From Arthrobacter sp. cf158 (GTDB lineage Bacteria > Actinomycetota > Actinomycetes > Actinomycetales > Micrococcaceae), in NCBI RefSeq assembly GCF_900106835.1, contig NZ_FNNR01000012.1, positions 1 through 64,000 on the forward strand: a DNA stretch of 64,000 nt, written 5' to 3'. This document shows, one piece after another, positions 50,902 to 60,306 of this stretch. Under the pieces are notes generated by a model. The model saw only the letters and a list, made by a program, of their open reading frames with translations, had not been told where the DNA came from and searched no databases. Both the position numbers and the translations under genes were made by a program. Each line of letters starts with the position of its first letter. Within the stretch, counting starts at the first letter, position 1.

Positions 50902-52456
50902 TACTGACGAATGACTCCAGTTCGGCTGCCAGGCCCTCGCGGACCATCACGACAACACGGGTTCCGCTTTCCTCATGTTCCAGGCTGAGGATCTCCGAGT
51001 CAGAGCTGTGCAGCTTGCTGATCATTTCACCGCGATCGTAAGGAATGAGCAGCTCCAAACGCACCCCCGGCCGGGGAATGGACTGGCTGATGTCTTCCAG
51101 CAATTCGGCGATGCCCTGTCCGGTGCGGGTGGAAACCACCGCGTGCCGGGGTTCCTTCTGCTTGAGGCGCTCCACCACAAACGGATCCGCAACATCAACC
51201 TTGTTCAAGACAATGATTTCCGGAACCTTCCGCGCATCCACTTCCGTGAAAACGGAGCGCACGGCAGCGATCTGGCCTTCCGGGTCCGGGTGCGAAGCGT
51301 CCACAACGTGGAGGATCAAGTCCGCATCCGCCACTTCTTCCAGCGTGGAGCGGAATGCCTCGATCAGCTGCGTGGGCAGTGACCTGACGAACCCCACAGT
51401 GTCGGCCAGCGTGTAGCCGATCCCGTCCGGGGTCTGCGCCTTACGGACCGTAGGATCCAAGGTAGCGAACAGGGCGTTCTCCACCAGGACACCTGCGTCA
51501 GTCAGACGGTTGAGCAATGACGACTTGCCGGCGTTGGTGTACCCGGCGATAGCTACTGAAGGAACAGCATTACGACGGCGGTTGGCCCGCTTGGTTTCGC
51601 GGGCCGGCTTCATGGCGGCGATTTCTCGACGCAACTTGGCCATGCGCGTGCGGATTCGCCGGCGATCGAGTTCAATCTTGGTTTCACCGGGACCACGCGA
51701 GCCCATACCGGCACCGGCACCGCCCACCTGGCCACCGGCTTGACGGGACATGGAGTCGCCCCAACCACGGAGGCGCGGGAGCAGGTACTCAAGCTGGGCA
51801 AGCTCAACTTGAGCCTTGCCTTCGCGGCTCTTGGCGTGCTGGGCGAAGATGTCAAGAATCAGCGTGGTTCGGTCAACAACCTTGACTTTCACGATGTCTT
51901 CAAGCCCGCGTCGCTGCGACGGTGCAAGTTCGGTGTCCACCACAACGGTATCTGCGCCGGTGGCGGCCACGATGTCCTTGAGCTCCTGGGCTTTGCCCGA
52001 CCCAAGGAATGTGCCGGGGTCCGGCTTCATGCGCCGTTGAACCAGGCCATCGAGAACCTCTGAACCTGCGGTCTCCGCCAGCGCTGCGAGCTCGCGGAGC
52101 GAATTCTCAGCATCGGCCAGTGTGCCCTCGGTCCACAGGCCGGCCAGAACGACGCGTTCAAGGCGCAGCTGCCGGTACTCGACCTCGGTGACATCCTCGA
52201 GTTCAGTGGACAGTCCGGCTGTACGGCGCAGCGCACGACGTTCGGCCAGATCTTCCTGGTCGCCATCGTAAATGCTGTGTTCCTGGTCGAGCGTGGAAAT
52301 CGCCTGCGCTTTGCCGAACACACCACCGGCATCGTCGTCATCGGATGTTTGCGCAGGTACATCCTTGGAAAGAATCCGGTCGATGACGGCCTGGATTTGT
52401 TCAGGACTCATGTCCTGGGCGTCGGAATCGGATCCGGAGTGCTTCTGGGTGGTCAT
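50894..52456 (-). CDS. hflX: GTPase HflX
   Basis: Ribosome-associated GTPase that splits stalled ribosomes. The 520-residue protein has the HflX N-terminal domain, a glycine-rich linker (GGQVGGAGAGMGSRGPGET) and the G domain: G1 GYTNAGKSS, G3 DTVGF, G4 NKVD. An N-terminal extension of about 100 residues is acidic and Gln-rich. ATG 52456 has AAGGAG at the right distance; the frame start at 52546 does not. Confidence 0.94.
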   Translation of the reverse strand: MTTQKHSGSDSDAQDMSPEQIQAVIDRILSKDVPAQTSDDDDAGGVFGKAQAISTLDQEHSIYDGDQEDLAERRALRRTAGLSTELEDVTEVEYRQLRLERVVLAGLWTEGTLADAENSLRELAALAETAGSEVLDGLVQRRMKPDPGTFLGSGKAQELKDIVAATGADTVVVDTELAPSQRRGLEDIVKVKVVDRTTLILDIFAQHAKSREGKAQVELAQLEYLLPRLRGWGDSMSRQAGGQVGGAGAGMGSRGPGETKIELDRRRIRTRMAKLRREIAAMKPARETKRANRRRNAVPSVAIAGYTNAGKSSLLNRLTDAGVLVENALFATLDPTVRKAQTPDGIGYTLADTVGFVRSLPTQLIEAFRSTLEEVADADLILHVVDASHPDPEGQIAAVRSVFTEVDARKVPEIIVLNKVDVADPFVVERLKQKEPRHAVVSTRTGQGIAELLEDISQSIPRPGVRLELLIPYDRGEMISKLHSSDSEILSLEHEESGTRVVVMVREGLAAELESFVSNG

Positions 52457-52949
52457 GGTCTCCTTAGACTGTTCGGCAATTCCAGAATAGTGCTGTTTGC
52501 TGTTCGATGGGGCGCTCTTCGCGCTGGGCTGACGGGCTTGGGCCAAAAGGGGCCTCCTGAGTGCTGGACGGCCACACCTGAGAAGGCGTTAGGCCGATGC
52601 GATCGAGCGGGATTGGTTCCGCAGGGAGGTCCTGGCTCATCTGGGGAGCACCGTCCACCAAAGCCACGGACCGATCGAAGGGGTCCGCAGTACTTCTTGG
52701 GTGGTGATCTTCAGAGAGTCCGCCTCCAGCGTTTGGGAGTCGGCGGACTGAGCCGGATGTGGACCTGCCGGGCGGAAAGGCTGCGGGCTGGGCTGAAGAG
52801 CCAAGCGAGCCTGCGTCGCGGGCGGTGCCGGGAATCGGCTGATTACTCGAAGATCAAGAACATGCGTTCAACAATAGCAGTCCCTGTCAACCTGCTTTCG
52901 CACCCCGGCAGTTTCCCAAGGCGCCAATAGCCAACTAATCTGGCAAATT
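52457..52949. other. Non-coding gap between hflX and the methyltransferase
   Basis: Nearly 500 bp without a convincing gene. The region contains an 8-bp-arm inverted repeat AGTCCGCC/GGCGGACT around 52707-52750 and, at its right end, a -10-like TAATCT (52936-52941) 8 nt before the methyltransferase ATG. No tRNA, known RNA or repeat was recognised. Confidence 0.5.
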
Positions 52950-53564
52950 ATGGAGTCTGCACACTATTTCACTGCCCAGCCCGCTGGACCGTTCACCCGC
53001 AAGCCCCTCACGGTGGAACTCGCCGGGGAGACACGCCACCTGCAGACTTCTTCCGGCATCTTCAGCCCCGACGCTGTAGACAAAGGGACGGCGATTCTCT
53101 TCGCCGAAGTTCCGCCGCCTTCCCCCAAGGGAAACCTGCTGGACATCGGCTGCGGTTGGGGGCCGATAGCCCTTACTTTGGGTCTCATGGCGCCCCACGC
53201 CCACGTGCACGCTGTGGATGTCAATGAGCGCTGCGTGACCCTGACCAACGAGAACGCGTCCGCGTTGGGCTTGGCCAACGTGACCGCCAGCCTCCCCGAC
53301 GAGGTGGATCCCGCCGTCGAGTTCGACACCATCTGGTCCAATCCGCCCATCCGGATCGGCAAGGACGAACTTCACTCGCTGTTGCTGAAGTGGCTGCCCC
53401 GCTTGGCGCCGGGCGGGAGCGCCTGGCTGGTTGTTCAGAAGAACCTTGGCTCGGACTCGCTCCAGCGGTGGCTGTCCACCGAACTGGACGAAACCTTCAC
53501 AGTGTCCCGCGAAAGCACATCCAAGTCCTTCCGGATCATTCGGGTCAGGAAAGCGTCCCGGTAG
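52950..53564 (+). CDS. Class I SAM methyltransferase, RsmC-like
   Basis: A 204-residue methyltransferase. Motif I is LLDIGCGWGPIALTLGL, the acidic loop HAVDVNERC, and motif IV is NPPIR, the N-methylating NPPY type. Length and sequence match the actinobacterial RsmC-like proteins that methylate exocyclic N2 of guanine in 16S rRNA, but the target is not proven. Its 3' end overlaps the convergent dapF by 20 nt. Confidence 0.87.
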   Translation: MESAHYFTAQPAGPFTRKPLTVELAGETRHLQTSSGIFSPDAVDKGTAILFAEVPPPSPKGNLLDIGCGWGPIALTLGLMAPHAHVHAVDVNERCVTLTNENASALGLANVTASLPDEVDPAVEFDTIWSNPPIRIGKDELHSLLLKWLPRLAPGGSAWLVVQKNLGSDSLQRWLSTELDETFTVSRESTSKSFRIIRVRKASR

Positions 53565-54513
53565 CAACGATCACGGCGGGGCCGCTGAGCTCCACGTGTT
53601 CGCGGCCGCCAGCACCGGGGAAGAACTTAACGCCCACGACGCCGCCGGGCACGTTGACGTGCCAGTCGTTCGGGGCGGTGTTGCCGGCCCAGTGACGAAT
53701 GGCCACGGCAGCGGCGCAGGCCCCTGTGCCACATGACTGGGTTTCCCCCACGCCACGCTCGTGGACGCGCATGGTGATGGTTCCCACGCCGTCCTCAACC
53801 AAAGGTTCGGCAGGAACGACGAATTCGACGTTGGTTCCATTGGCAGGCTTGGGATCGACGACGGGAGCTTTGAACAGCTGGGTAGCGGCAAGCTCACCGA
53901 GTTCAGCCAGGGCAACTACCGTGTGGGGGTTTCCCATGCTGACGGAAAGCCCTGGCCGTGCCACTTCCAGGCCATCCGCGCTGACCAGGGCATCCATGGC
54001 CTTGCTGGTGGCCTCTTTGGGGAAGATGAACTCCCACGGACCCATATCCACGGCATAGCCGTTGGCAGTGCGGACAATCTTCTTGATGCCGCCTCGAGTG
54101 CCAATGGTCAGGGTCTCCCCCGGCCCCAGTGCCACCAAATTCTCGGCAATGAGGAAATGCACGAAGACGCGAACTCCGTTGCCGCACATCTCCGACAGTG
54201 AGCCGTCACCGTTGCGGTAGTCCATAAACCATTCGGCAGCAGCATCCAACTCAAGCAAGGCCCGGCCCTCGGGGAGGAATCGTGACGGGACGGCCCGGAT
54301 AAGTCCGTCGCCCCCAATTCCCACATGCCGGTCACACAGCTGGGCGACCTGGTCCGGGGAGATTTCATGGGCATCGCCCGGGTCTGCAATCAGGACGAAG
54401 TCGTTTCCCGTTCCGTGGCCCTTGGAAAACGCAAGCCCGGCAAGGCTGGAAGCGGTTACGGAAGCACCGGCAGCTACTGGCTGCAGGGCGGGAAGGGCGG
54501 CGGTTTCATCCAT
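53545..54513 (-). CDS. dapF: Diaminopimelate epimerase
   Basis: Interconverts LL- and meso-diaminopimelate for lysine and peptidoglycan. The two catalytic cysteines are visible in SEMCGNGVRVF and TQSCGTGACAAAVA. At 322 residues it is slightly long, with an Ala/Ser-rich N-terminal extension of about 25. The ATG at 54513 is 6 nt after -10 TAGCCT (54520-54525), implying a leaderless mRNA separate from miaA. Confidence 0.95.
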   Translation of the reverse strand: MDETAALPALQPVAAGASVTASSLAGLAFSKGHGTGNDFVLIADPGDAHEISPDQVAQLCDRHVGIGGDGLIRAVPSRFLPEGRALLELDAAAEWFMDYRNGDGSLSEMCGNGVRVFVHFLIAENLVALGPGETLTIGTRGGIKKIVRTANGYAVDMGPWEFIFPKEATSKAMDALVSADGLEVARPGLSVSMGNPHTVVALAELGELAATQLFKAPVVDPKPANGTNVEFVVPAEPLVEDGVGTITMRVHERGVGETQSCGTGACAAAVAIRHWAGNTAPNDWHVNVPGGVVGVKFFPGAGGREHVELSGPAVIVATGTLS

Positions 54514-54550
54514 GGTTCTAGGCTACCTTCCACGCCTCATTGGCCAGAAA

Positions 54551-55480
54551 TTACGCCGGTTGACTCACGGTCGCGGCAGCAACTGCTGTGGCCACCAGTT
54601 CAGGATCCTGCCAATCCAGCCAGGTGATGCGTGGATCTGCCCTGAACCACGTCAGCTGGCGCCTCGCAAACTGCCTTGTGGCCACAATAGTTTCATCTGC
54701 GGCAGCAGCGACGTCGGCCTCGTCGTCGAGCACTTTCAGGAACTGGGCGTAGCCCAAAGCGCGGGAAGCTGTCTTACCCGACCGCAAACCCTCAGCATCG
54801 AGCCGCTCAACCTCTGCCAGGAGGCCGGCTTCAACCATCCTGTGCACCCGCAGAGCAAGTCGTTCCCTCAGCACCTCCCGATCCACCGAGAGACCGATCT
54901 GCACGGCCGGCTGGAAATACTCACGTTGGGGCATGAAAGAGCTGAAGGGACGGCCCGTGAGCTGGAAAACCTCAAGGGCGCGGATCACGCGGCGGGCATC
55001 GCCGAGACGGGCAGCCGAAGCAGGGTCGACTTCTTCAAGACGGGCGCGCAGCGGAGCCAATCCCCGGTCGTCGAACTCTTCTTCGAGGGCCTTTCGAATA
55101 ATCGGATCGGTCCCGGGGAACTCCAGGACATCCAGTGCTGCACGGACATACAGCCCGGAGCCTCCCACCAGGATGGCGCGCTTTCCCCGCGCGTGGATGT
55201 CTTCGATAGCGGCGCGGCATTCCTGTTGGAAGTCGGCAACGCTGGCTTCCTGCGTCACGTCCATGGTGTCCAGGAGATGGTGCGGAACGCCTTTGCGCTC
55301 CTCCATGGTGATCTTGGCTGTGCCAATATCCATACCCCGATAGAACTGCAAGGCATCCGCGTTGATAACCTCACCGTCCAGCGCCAACGCCAGGTTGACA
55401 CCCAGATCCGACTTCCCGGAGCCAGTGGGACCTATGACCGCTATGACCGGCCGCGGGGTTTCCAGAAGGAGATTCGACAT
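54551..55480 (-). CDS. miaA: tRNA dimethylallyltransferase
   Basis: Adds the isopentenyl group to A37 of tRNAs reading UNN codons; MiaB then thiomethylates the product. The 309-residue protein starts with a P-loop VIAVIGPTGSGKSDLGVNLA and contains DALQFYRGMDIGTAK and the tRNA-contact PFSSFMPQREY. ATG 55480 begins the conserved protein; the frame open to 55669 overlaps miaB. It lies 19 nt after miaB. Confidence 0.95.
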   Translation of the reverse strand: MSNLLLETPRPVIAVIGPTGSGKSDLGVNLALALDGEVINADALQFYRGMDIGTAKITMEERKGVPHHLLDTMDVTQEASVADFQQECRAAIEDIHARGKRAILVGGSGLYVRAALDVLEFPGTDPIIRKALEEEFDDRGLAPLRARLEEVDPASAARLGDARRVIRALEVFQLTGRPFSSFMPQREYFQPAVQIGLSVDREVLRERLALRVHRMVEAGLLAEVERLDAEGLRSGKTASRALGYAQFLKVLDDEADVAAAADETIVATRQFARRQLTWFRADPRITWLDWQDPELVATAVAAATVSQPA

Positions 55481-55499
55481 ATGGTCCAGGCGCCTGCAG

Positions 55500-57029
55500 C
55501 TAGTCGCGACGAACCGGCAATGACGGCATGCCCAAGGACACCCCCGCCTTTCGGGCCGCTGATCCCGGCGAGGGGACACCGCACGAGTCAGCCTGCGATC
55601 GGTCCCAAGCATCTCCGGCGCGGGAACGGCGCAAGTGGTAATCCTGCACGCCGGCGGGGTCGGCAACAAGGTGGAAGGCAGCAGCTTCAGTGATGGTCAC
55701 AGTGACGAAATCACCGGGACGGGGCGTCTCGCCACCGGCGGGCACGGAGAAGTGGACAAGCCTCTGATCCGTCGACCGACCGGACAACCGGTGGGTTTCG
55801 CCGGCCTTGCGACCGGACTGGGCTGTGACCAGGATTTCAACTTCGCGGCCGAGCTGGTTTGCGTTCTCCTCCGCCGCAATGCGGTCCTGAAGTGCCGTCA
55901 GCCTCTCGAAACGCTCCTGGACCACTGCCTTGGGGAGCTGCTCCGGCAGCTCCGCGGCCGGGGTACCAGGGCGTTTGGAGTACTGGAAGGTAAATGCGGA
56001 GGCAAACCGGGACTGCTCCACAACATCCAATGTTGCCTGGAAGTCTTCCTCGGTCTCTCCAGGGAACCCGACGATGATGTCCGTGGTGATGGCTGCATTC
56101 GGAATCCGTTCGCGGACCTTGTCCAAAATGCCAAGGAACTTGCTGGAACGGTAGGAGCGACGCATGTCCTTGAGGACTTTGTCCGAACCGGATTGAAGCG
56201 GCATGTGCAGCTGAGGCATCACGTTGGGCGTCTCAGCCATGGCGTCGATCACGTCATCGGTGAACGCCGCGGGGTGAGGGCTGGTGAAGCGGACGCGTTC
56301 CAGGCCTTGGATCTCCCCGCAGGCCCGCAACAGTTTTGAGAAAGCCTGACGATCGCCGAATTCCACACCGTAGGAGTTCACGTTCTGCCCGAGCAGCGTC
56401 ACCTCAACCGCTCCGTCATCCACGAGTGCCTGGATTTCCGCAAGGATTTCGCCGGGACGGCGGTCCTTTTCCTTACCGCGAAGCGAGGGCACAATGCAGA
56501 ACGTGCAAGTGTTGTTGCAGCCCACAGAGATGGAGACCCAACCCGAATAGACCGAATCCCGCTTGGTGGGAAGCGTCGAGGGAAAGACATCAAGGGACTC
56601 GAGGATCTCGAGCTGCGCCTCATTGTTGTGCCGAGCCCGGCTCAACAGGGCCGGCAAGGCTCCAACGTTGTGCGTGCCGAAGACAGCGTCAACCCACGGC
56701 GCCTTCTTCACGATGGTTTCGCGGTCCTTCTGGGCCAGGCACCCGCCAACAGCGATCTGCATGCCGGGGTTGGCCTCTTTGACCTGCCTCAACTGGCCAA
56801 GGTTCCCGTAGAGCTTGTTGTCGGCGTTCTCCCGCACAGCGCAGGTGTTGAAAACAACCACATCCGCGATCTCGCCGTCAGCAGGGACATAGCCGGCGTC
56901 CTCGAGGAGTCCCGCCATCCGTTCTGAATCATGGACGTTCATCTGGCAGCCAAAAGTCCGAACCTGATAGGTCCTGGGCTCAGGTGACAGCGTGGTGGCA
57001 GCTGCTGGGGAAGGAATGGTCAAACTCAC
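55500..57029 (-). CDS. miaB: tRNA-2-methylthio-N6-dimethylallyladenosine synthase
   Basis: Radical SAM methylthiotransferase acting on i6A37. Three Cys of the N-terminal auxiliary cluster are in TFGCQMNVHDSE, FNTCAVRENADN and GGCLAQKD; the radical SAM cluster is CNNTCTFC; a TRAM domain follows near 380-445. The last about 50 residues (GDAWDRSQADSCG onward) are an unusual, non-conserved tail. GTG start overlaps the recX stop (TAGTG). Confidence 0.95.
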   Translation of the reverse strand: MSLTIPSPAAATTLSPEPRTYQVRTFGCQMNVHDSERMAGLLEDAGYVPADGEIADVVVFNTCAVRENADNKLYGNLGQLRQVKEANPGMQIAVGGCLAQKDRETIVKKAPWVDAVFGTHNVGALPALLSRARHNNEAQLEILESLDVFPSTLPTKRDSVYSGWVSISVGCNNTCTFCIVPSLRGKEKDRRPGEILAEIQALVDDGAVEVTLLGQNVNSYGVEFGDRQAFSKLLRACGEIQGLERVRFTSPHPAAFTDDVIDAMAETPNVMPQLHMPLQSGSDKVLKDMRRSYRSSKFLGILDKVRERIPNAAITTDIIVGFPGETEEDFQATLDVVEQSRFASAFTFQYSKRPGTPAAELPEQLPKAVVQERFERLTALQDRIAAEENANQLGREVEILVTAQSGRKAGETHRLSGRSTDQRLVHFSVPAGGETPRPGDFVTVTITEAAAFHLVADPAGVQDYHLRRSRAGDAWDRSQADSCGVPSPGSAARKAGVSLGMPSLPVRRD

Positions 57030-57571
57030 TACTCAAGGGTACCGGCTTCCGCCAGCACCTCGCCGACGATCCTGAAAGCCATGGAGGGAGGATAGCCCTT
57101 GCGAGCCAACATGGATGCGAGCCGGCGCGTGTACTTGTCCCGTTCCGTGCGATCAGCCATATCGACACCAGGACGAAGCTTTCGGCGAACCAGCTCACGC
57201 GCTGCCAGTTCTTCATCCTGGTCGCTTAATTGGGACAGCGCTTCCTCAGCGAATTCGAGTTCGATGCCTTTGTCCGCAAGTTCGCGACGAAGGGCCCCTT
57301 TGGCCAACTTCTTGCTCTGGGAGCGGCTGCGGACCCACATCCGGGCAAACTCGGCATCGTCTATCAACTGGACCTCTTCGAACCGATCCAGAACCGCTTC
57401 CGCTACGTCCTCGGGAACGTTTCGCTCCGCGAGTTTACGGGACAACTGGAGCCGGCTCCGTGGCGCCATCGTCAGCTGCCTTAGGACGATGGCACGCGCC
57501 ACGGATTCGGGATCAGGCTCAGGATCAGCCGCTACGGATGAGTCCGGATCCGGCCCTCGCCTAGCCGTCAA
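57029..57571 (-). CDS. recX: RecA regulator RecX
   Basis: A 180-residue all-helical RecX that modulates RecA filaments. Three tandem three-helix repeats are visible, from RAIVLRQLTMAPRSRLQLSRKL through AEFARMWVRSRSQSKKLAKGAL to ARKGYPPSMAFRIVGEVL. The TTG start lies inside the last codons of recA (11-nt overlap), and the stop overlaps miaB, so recA-recX-miaB are read together. Confidence 0.93.
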   Translation of the reverse strand: MTARRGPDPDSSVAADPEPDPESVARAIVLRQLTMAPRSRLQLSRKLAERNVPEDVAEAVLDRFEEVQLIDDAEFARMWVRSRSQSKKLAKGALRRELADKGIELEFAEEALSQLSDQDEELAARELVRRKLRPGVDMADRTERDKYTRRLASMLARKGYPPSMAFRIVGEVLAEAGTLE

Positions 57572-58601
57572 CGGCCTTCAGCTTTGGGGAATCTTCTTCA
57601 GGCTTGACGCCCACACCGAGCTTCTCCTTAATGAGTCGCTCCAACTCCTGGGCGAGCTCCGGGTTGTCCCGCAGGAACCGGCGGGAGTTCTCCATACCCT
57701 GGCCCAGCTGATCGCCGTCGTAGGTGAACCACGAGCCGGACTTCTTGATGATGCCGTGCTCGACACCCATGTCGATGATGCCGCCCTCACGGGAGATGCC
57801 CTGGCCATAGATGATGTCGAACTCGGCGATCTTGAACGGCGGAGCCATCTTGTTCTTGACGATCTTCGCCTTGGTACGGTTACCGACTGAATCCGCACCT
57901 TCCTTCAGGGTCTGGATGCGGCGAACATCGATGCGCACGGAGGCGTAGAACTTCAGGGCCTTACCACCGGTAGTGGTTTCCGGAGATCCGAAGAAGACGC
58001 CGATCTTTTCACGCAACTGGTTGATGAAGATGGCAGTTGTCTTGGTCTGGCTCAAACGGCCAGTGATCTTACGCAGCGCCTGGCTCATGAGGCGGGCCTG
58101 GAGGCCAACGTGGGAGTCGCCCATTTCGCCTTCGATTTCAGCGCGCGGAACGAGGGCTGCCACGGAGTCAATGACAACGATGTCCAGTGAGCCCGAACCC
58201 ACCAGCATGTCCATGATTTCCAGCGCCTGTTCACCGGTATCCGGCTGGGAGACCAAAAGCGCGTCCGTATCCACACCAAGCTTTGCAGCATAGTCCGGGT
58301 CCAGGGCATGTTCGGCGTCAATGAAGGCTGCAATGCCTCCGGCACGCTGCGCATTGGCTACAGCATGCAGCGCAACGGTGGTCTTACCGGATGATTCCGG
58401 ACCGTAGATTTCCACGACGCGGCCACGGGGCAGGCCACCAATGCCGAGGGCGACGTCCAAAGCAATGGAGCCGGTGGGAATGACCTCGATCGGGGCGCGG
58501 GTATCATCACCCAGGCGCATGATGGAGCCTTTGCCGAACTGCTTGTCGATCTGGGCAAGCGCTGCTTCGAGCGCCTTCTCACGATCCGGGGTTGCCGCCA
58601 T
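57561..58601 (-). CDS. recA: Recombinase RecA
   Basis: Forms filaments on single-stranded DNA, drives strand exchange and triggers LexA self-cleavage. The 346-residue protein has Walker A [9 protein letters not shown] (near residue 66), [25 protein letters not shown]-type L1/L2 regions in shorter form, and [14 protein letters not shown]. No intein is present. A LexA-like box lies at 58790-58805 upstream, leaving a leader of about 170 nt. Confidence 0.98.
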   Translation of the reverse strand: [346 protein letters not shown]

Positions 58602-58776
58602 GGTTCACACCTCTGATGCTTTCTCGCTGTGGAGTGGCCCGAAGGGCCGCTTTCCTGTCATGTCAGACGCTATTACGCCGCCCTGACATTTTTGTAGGCC
58701 GACTCCGGCTATGTGGACAACCGGGGGTCGGGATGCCCGGAATTGCGTCCTTCGAGATCAATTTTCCTCTCACAGG

Positions 58777-58809
58777 AGCATATCCCCATCCGAACAGATA
58801 TTCGAACAA
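58777..58809 (-). promoter_or_regulatory. recA SOS promoter
   Basis: On the minus strand a -35-like TTCGAA and a -10 TATGCT (58777-58782) are 18 bp apart, and the LexA-like box TCGAATATCTGTTCGG (58790-58805) covers the -35 and spacer. The half-sites match those at 33286-33301 and 47811-47826, including the variant ATTCGA arm. Confidence 0.7.
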
Positions 58810-58846
58810 TGGTCCGGCGTGTCACTCCGGGGCGGCAGTTGCGGGT

Positions 58847-59071
58847 TCAGTTTGCAGCTGGCTTGATGTCCCGGCCCAGCCTGCGTTCCGGAGGAACGTC
58901 CTGGACTTCGCAGACGGCCAACCAGACGTCACGGGGGTGGTAGCCGGCGGCCAAAGCCTCCACGGCGGTCCGCCCACCAACTCCTGCAAGTACCAAGGAG
59001 TTGGCCAGGACCCGGGAATAGCCTGCCCCGAACTCGTCGTCCATCAATCGCCAAAAGTCACTTGCCCTCAC
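58847..59071 (-). CDS. DUF3046 protein
   Basis: A 74-residue protein with the DUF3046 pattern RASDFWRLMDDEFGAGYSRV and WLAVCEVQDVPPERRLG. Function unknown; the family sits just upstream of recA across actinobacteria. GTG start at 59071. The recA promoter lies immediately after its 5'-to-3' end region, so recA does not depend on read-through. Confidence 0.88.
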   Translation of the reverse strand: MRASDFWRLMDDEFGAGYSRVLANSLVLAGVGGRTAVEALAAGYHPRDVWLAVCEVQDVPPERRLGRDIKPAAN

Positions 59072-59112
59072 GGATAGAGTCTCTCACGGAGCCGGACTCT
59101 AGAATGGTTGCC

Positions 59113-59652
59113 ATGAGCAATCCTCTCCAGAGCACGGCCGGCGAGCCTGTGCCAGGCGACGCCGTGGACGACGCCCTCCAGCAGGTGGAACACCAGCTGA
59201 GCCTGCTCTGGCGCCGCGCCAGGTCCATCTCCCATCAGCTCTCCCGCCAGGTCCACCCCGACATGGAACCAGCAGCCTATGGGCTGCTCACCGTCATTCG
59301 CAGGGAAGGGCCTATCCGGCTCACGGATCTTGCTACTTGCATAGGCGTAGGCAAGCCGTCTGTGAGCCGCCAGATCGCTTTTCTGGAAAGCGTCGGCCTT
59401 GTGTACAAGGAAGCCGACCCCCAGGACGGCAGGGCCCAGTCCATCCGGCTGACGGAAAAGGGCGAGGAAAAGATGCACCAGGTCCAGGACGCACGCAGGC
59501 AGGTGTTCCGTGAACGACTCGGCGAATGGCCGTTGGAGGACGTTCAGACGCTGGCTGACTACATGGGCCGGCTGAATGCCATCTACGGCGACGGCGTTCT
59601 CAACGTGAAGGAACCTGAGCTCGACGTTCAGGACAAGCCAGCGGCCGTTTAG
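59113..59652 (+). CDS. MarR-family transcriptional regulator
   Basis: A 179-residue regulator with the MarR winged helix: IRLTDLATCIGVGKPSVSRQIAFLES as the recognition region and KEADPQDGRAQSIRLTEKG as the wing. Ligand and targets unknown. ATG 59113 lies 7 nt after -10 TAGAAT (59100-59105), which excludes the longer frames and implies a leaderless mRNA. It ends at a bidirectional terminator. Confidence 0.9.
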   Translation: MSNPLQSTAGEPVPGDAVDDALQQVEHQLSLLWRRARSISHQLSRQVHPDMEPAAYGLLTVIRREGPIRLTDLATCIGVGKPSVSRQIAFLESVGLVYKEADPQDGRAQSIRLTEKGEEKMHQVQDARRQVFRERLGEWPLEDVQTLADYMGRLNAIYGDGVLNVKEPELDVQDKPAAV

Positions 59653-59676
59653 GCCCACGCGTCCGAACCCACACGT

Positions 59677-59717
59677 AAAAAGAAGGTCCCCAGCTTGAAG
59701 CCGGGGACCTTCTTCTT
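59677..59717. terminator. Bidirectional terminator
   Basis: Stem AAGAAGGTCCCC/GGGGACCTTCTT (59680-59691 and 59703-59714) with an 11-nt loop, AAAA on the left and TCTTCTTGGT on the right, between the convergent MarR and ClgR-type genes. Confidence 0.88.
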
Positions 59718-59734
59718 GGTCTCTGGTGGAGCGG

Positions 59735-60076
59735 TTAGCGGGCTCCGGAGAGCATTCCCTGCGGGAAGTCGTCCGTGAGGTCCAGATCGCGACCGTAGCG
59801 CTGGGAGAATTCCTGCGGAACAGTGTCCGGTACGGCTACGCCCTCGGCAACGGCCACGCGGTCGCTGACTTCGCGGAGCATGTGGGACAACGGAACATCC
59901 AGTGCTGTGCAGATAGAGGAAAGGAGCTCGGAAGAAGCCTCCTTCTGGCCGCGTTCAACTTCACTCAAGTAACCAAGTGAGACGCGGGCGCTGTGCGAAA
60001 CCTCGCGGAGGGTGCGGCCCTGACGCTGGCGGACATCGCGCAGTACATCACCGATCTCGTGGCGTAGTACAACCAT
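59735..60076 (-). CDS. clgR: ClgR-type XRE regulator
   Basis: A 113-residue helix-turn-helix protein: VVLRHEIGDVLRDVRQRQGR, TLREVSHSARVSLGYLSEVERG, KEASSELLSSICTALDVPLSHMLREVSD. This matches ClgR, which activates clp protease and other proteostasis genes in actinobacteria and is itself a Clp substrate. ATG 60076 has AAGGAG 7 nt upstream and equals the start of Streptomyces ClgR; an in-frame ATG at 60169 would add 31 residues. A ClgR-box-like site lies upstream. Confidence 0.88.
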   Translation of the reverse strand: MVVLRHEIGDVLRDVRQRQGRTLREVSHSARVSLGYLSEVERGQKEASSELLSSICTALDVPLSHMLREVSDRVAVAEGVAVPDTVPQEFSQRYGRDLDLTDDFPQGMLSGAR

Positions 60077-60198
60077 TTTGCGCTCCTTCTGTTCGCTCTG
60101 TGTCTGATCAGCCAAGCCCACATCCTTCCAGCGGACAACGCCGTTTACGGATACGGGCTGCTTTACCATCTGTATCGCCTTGCTCCCTCGTTCATCCG

Positions 60199-60216
60199 GT
60201 TCGCTGGCTGGCGGAC
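60199..60216. promoter_or_regulatory. Candidate ClgR box
   Basis: GTTCGCTGGCTGGCGGAC matches, from memory, the Streptomyces ClgR consensus GTTCGCYNNNNNGCG and is nearly palindromic. It is 123 bp upstream of the clgR ATG, which would fit autoregulation. Confidence 0.5.
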
Positions 60217-60306
60217 CGGGTTGGTTTCTACATCCTAGGCGCCCCGGCTCTTCCGAAGCGACACAATGACACAACTATTGGCAATCAGTTTTTGTTCCCG
60301 GCTACT

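Noticed and set aside
52464..52949. Short open frames in the hflX-methyltransferase gap
   Set aside because: None has a ribosome site, coding bias or recognisable sequence.
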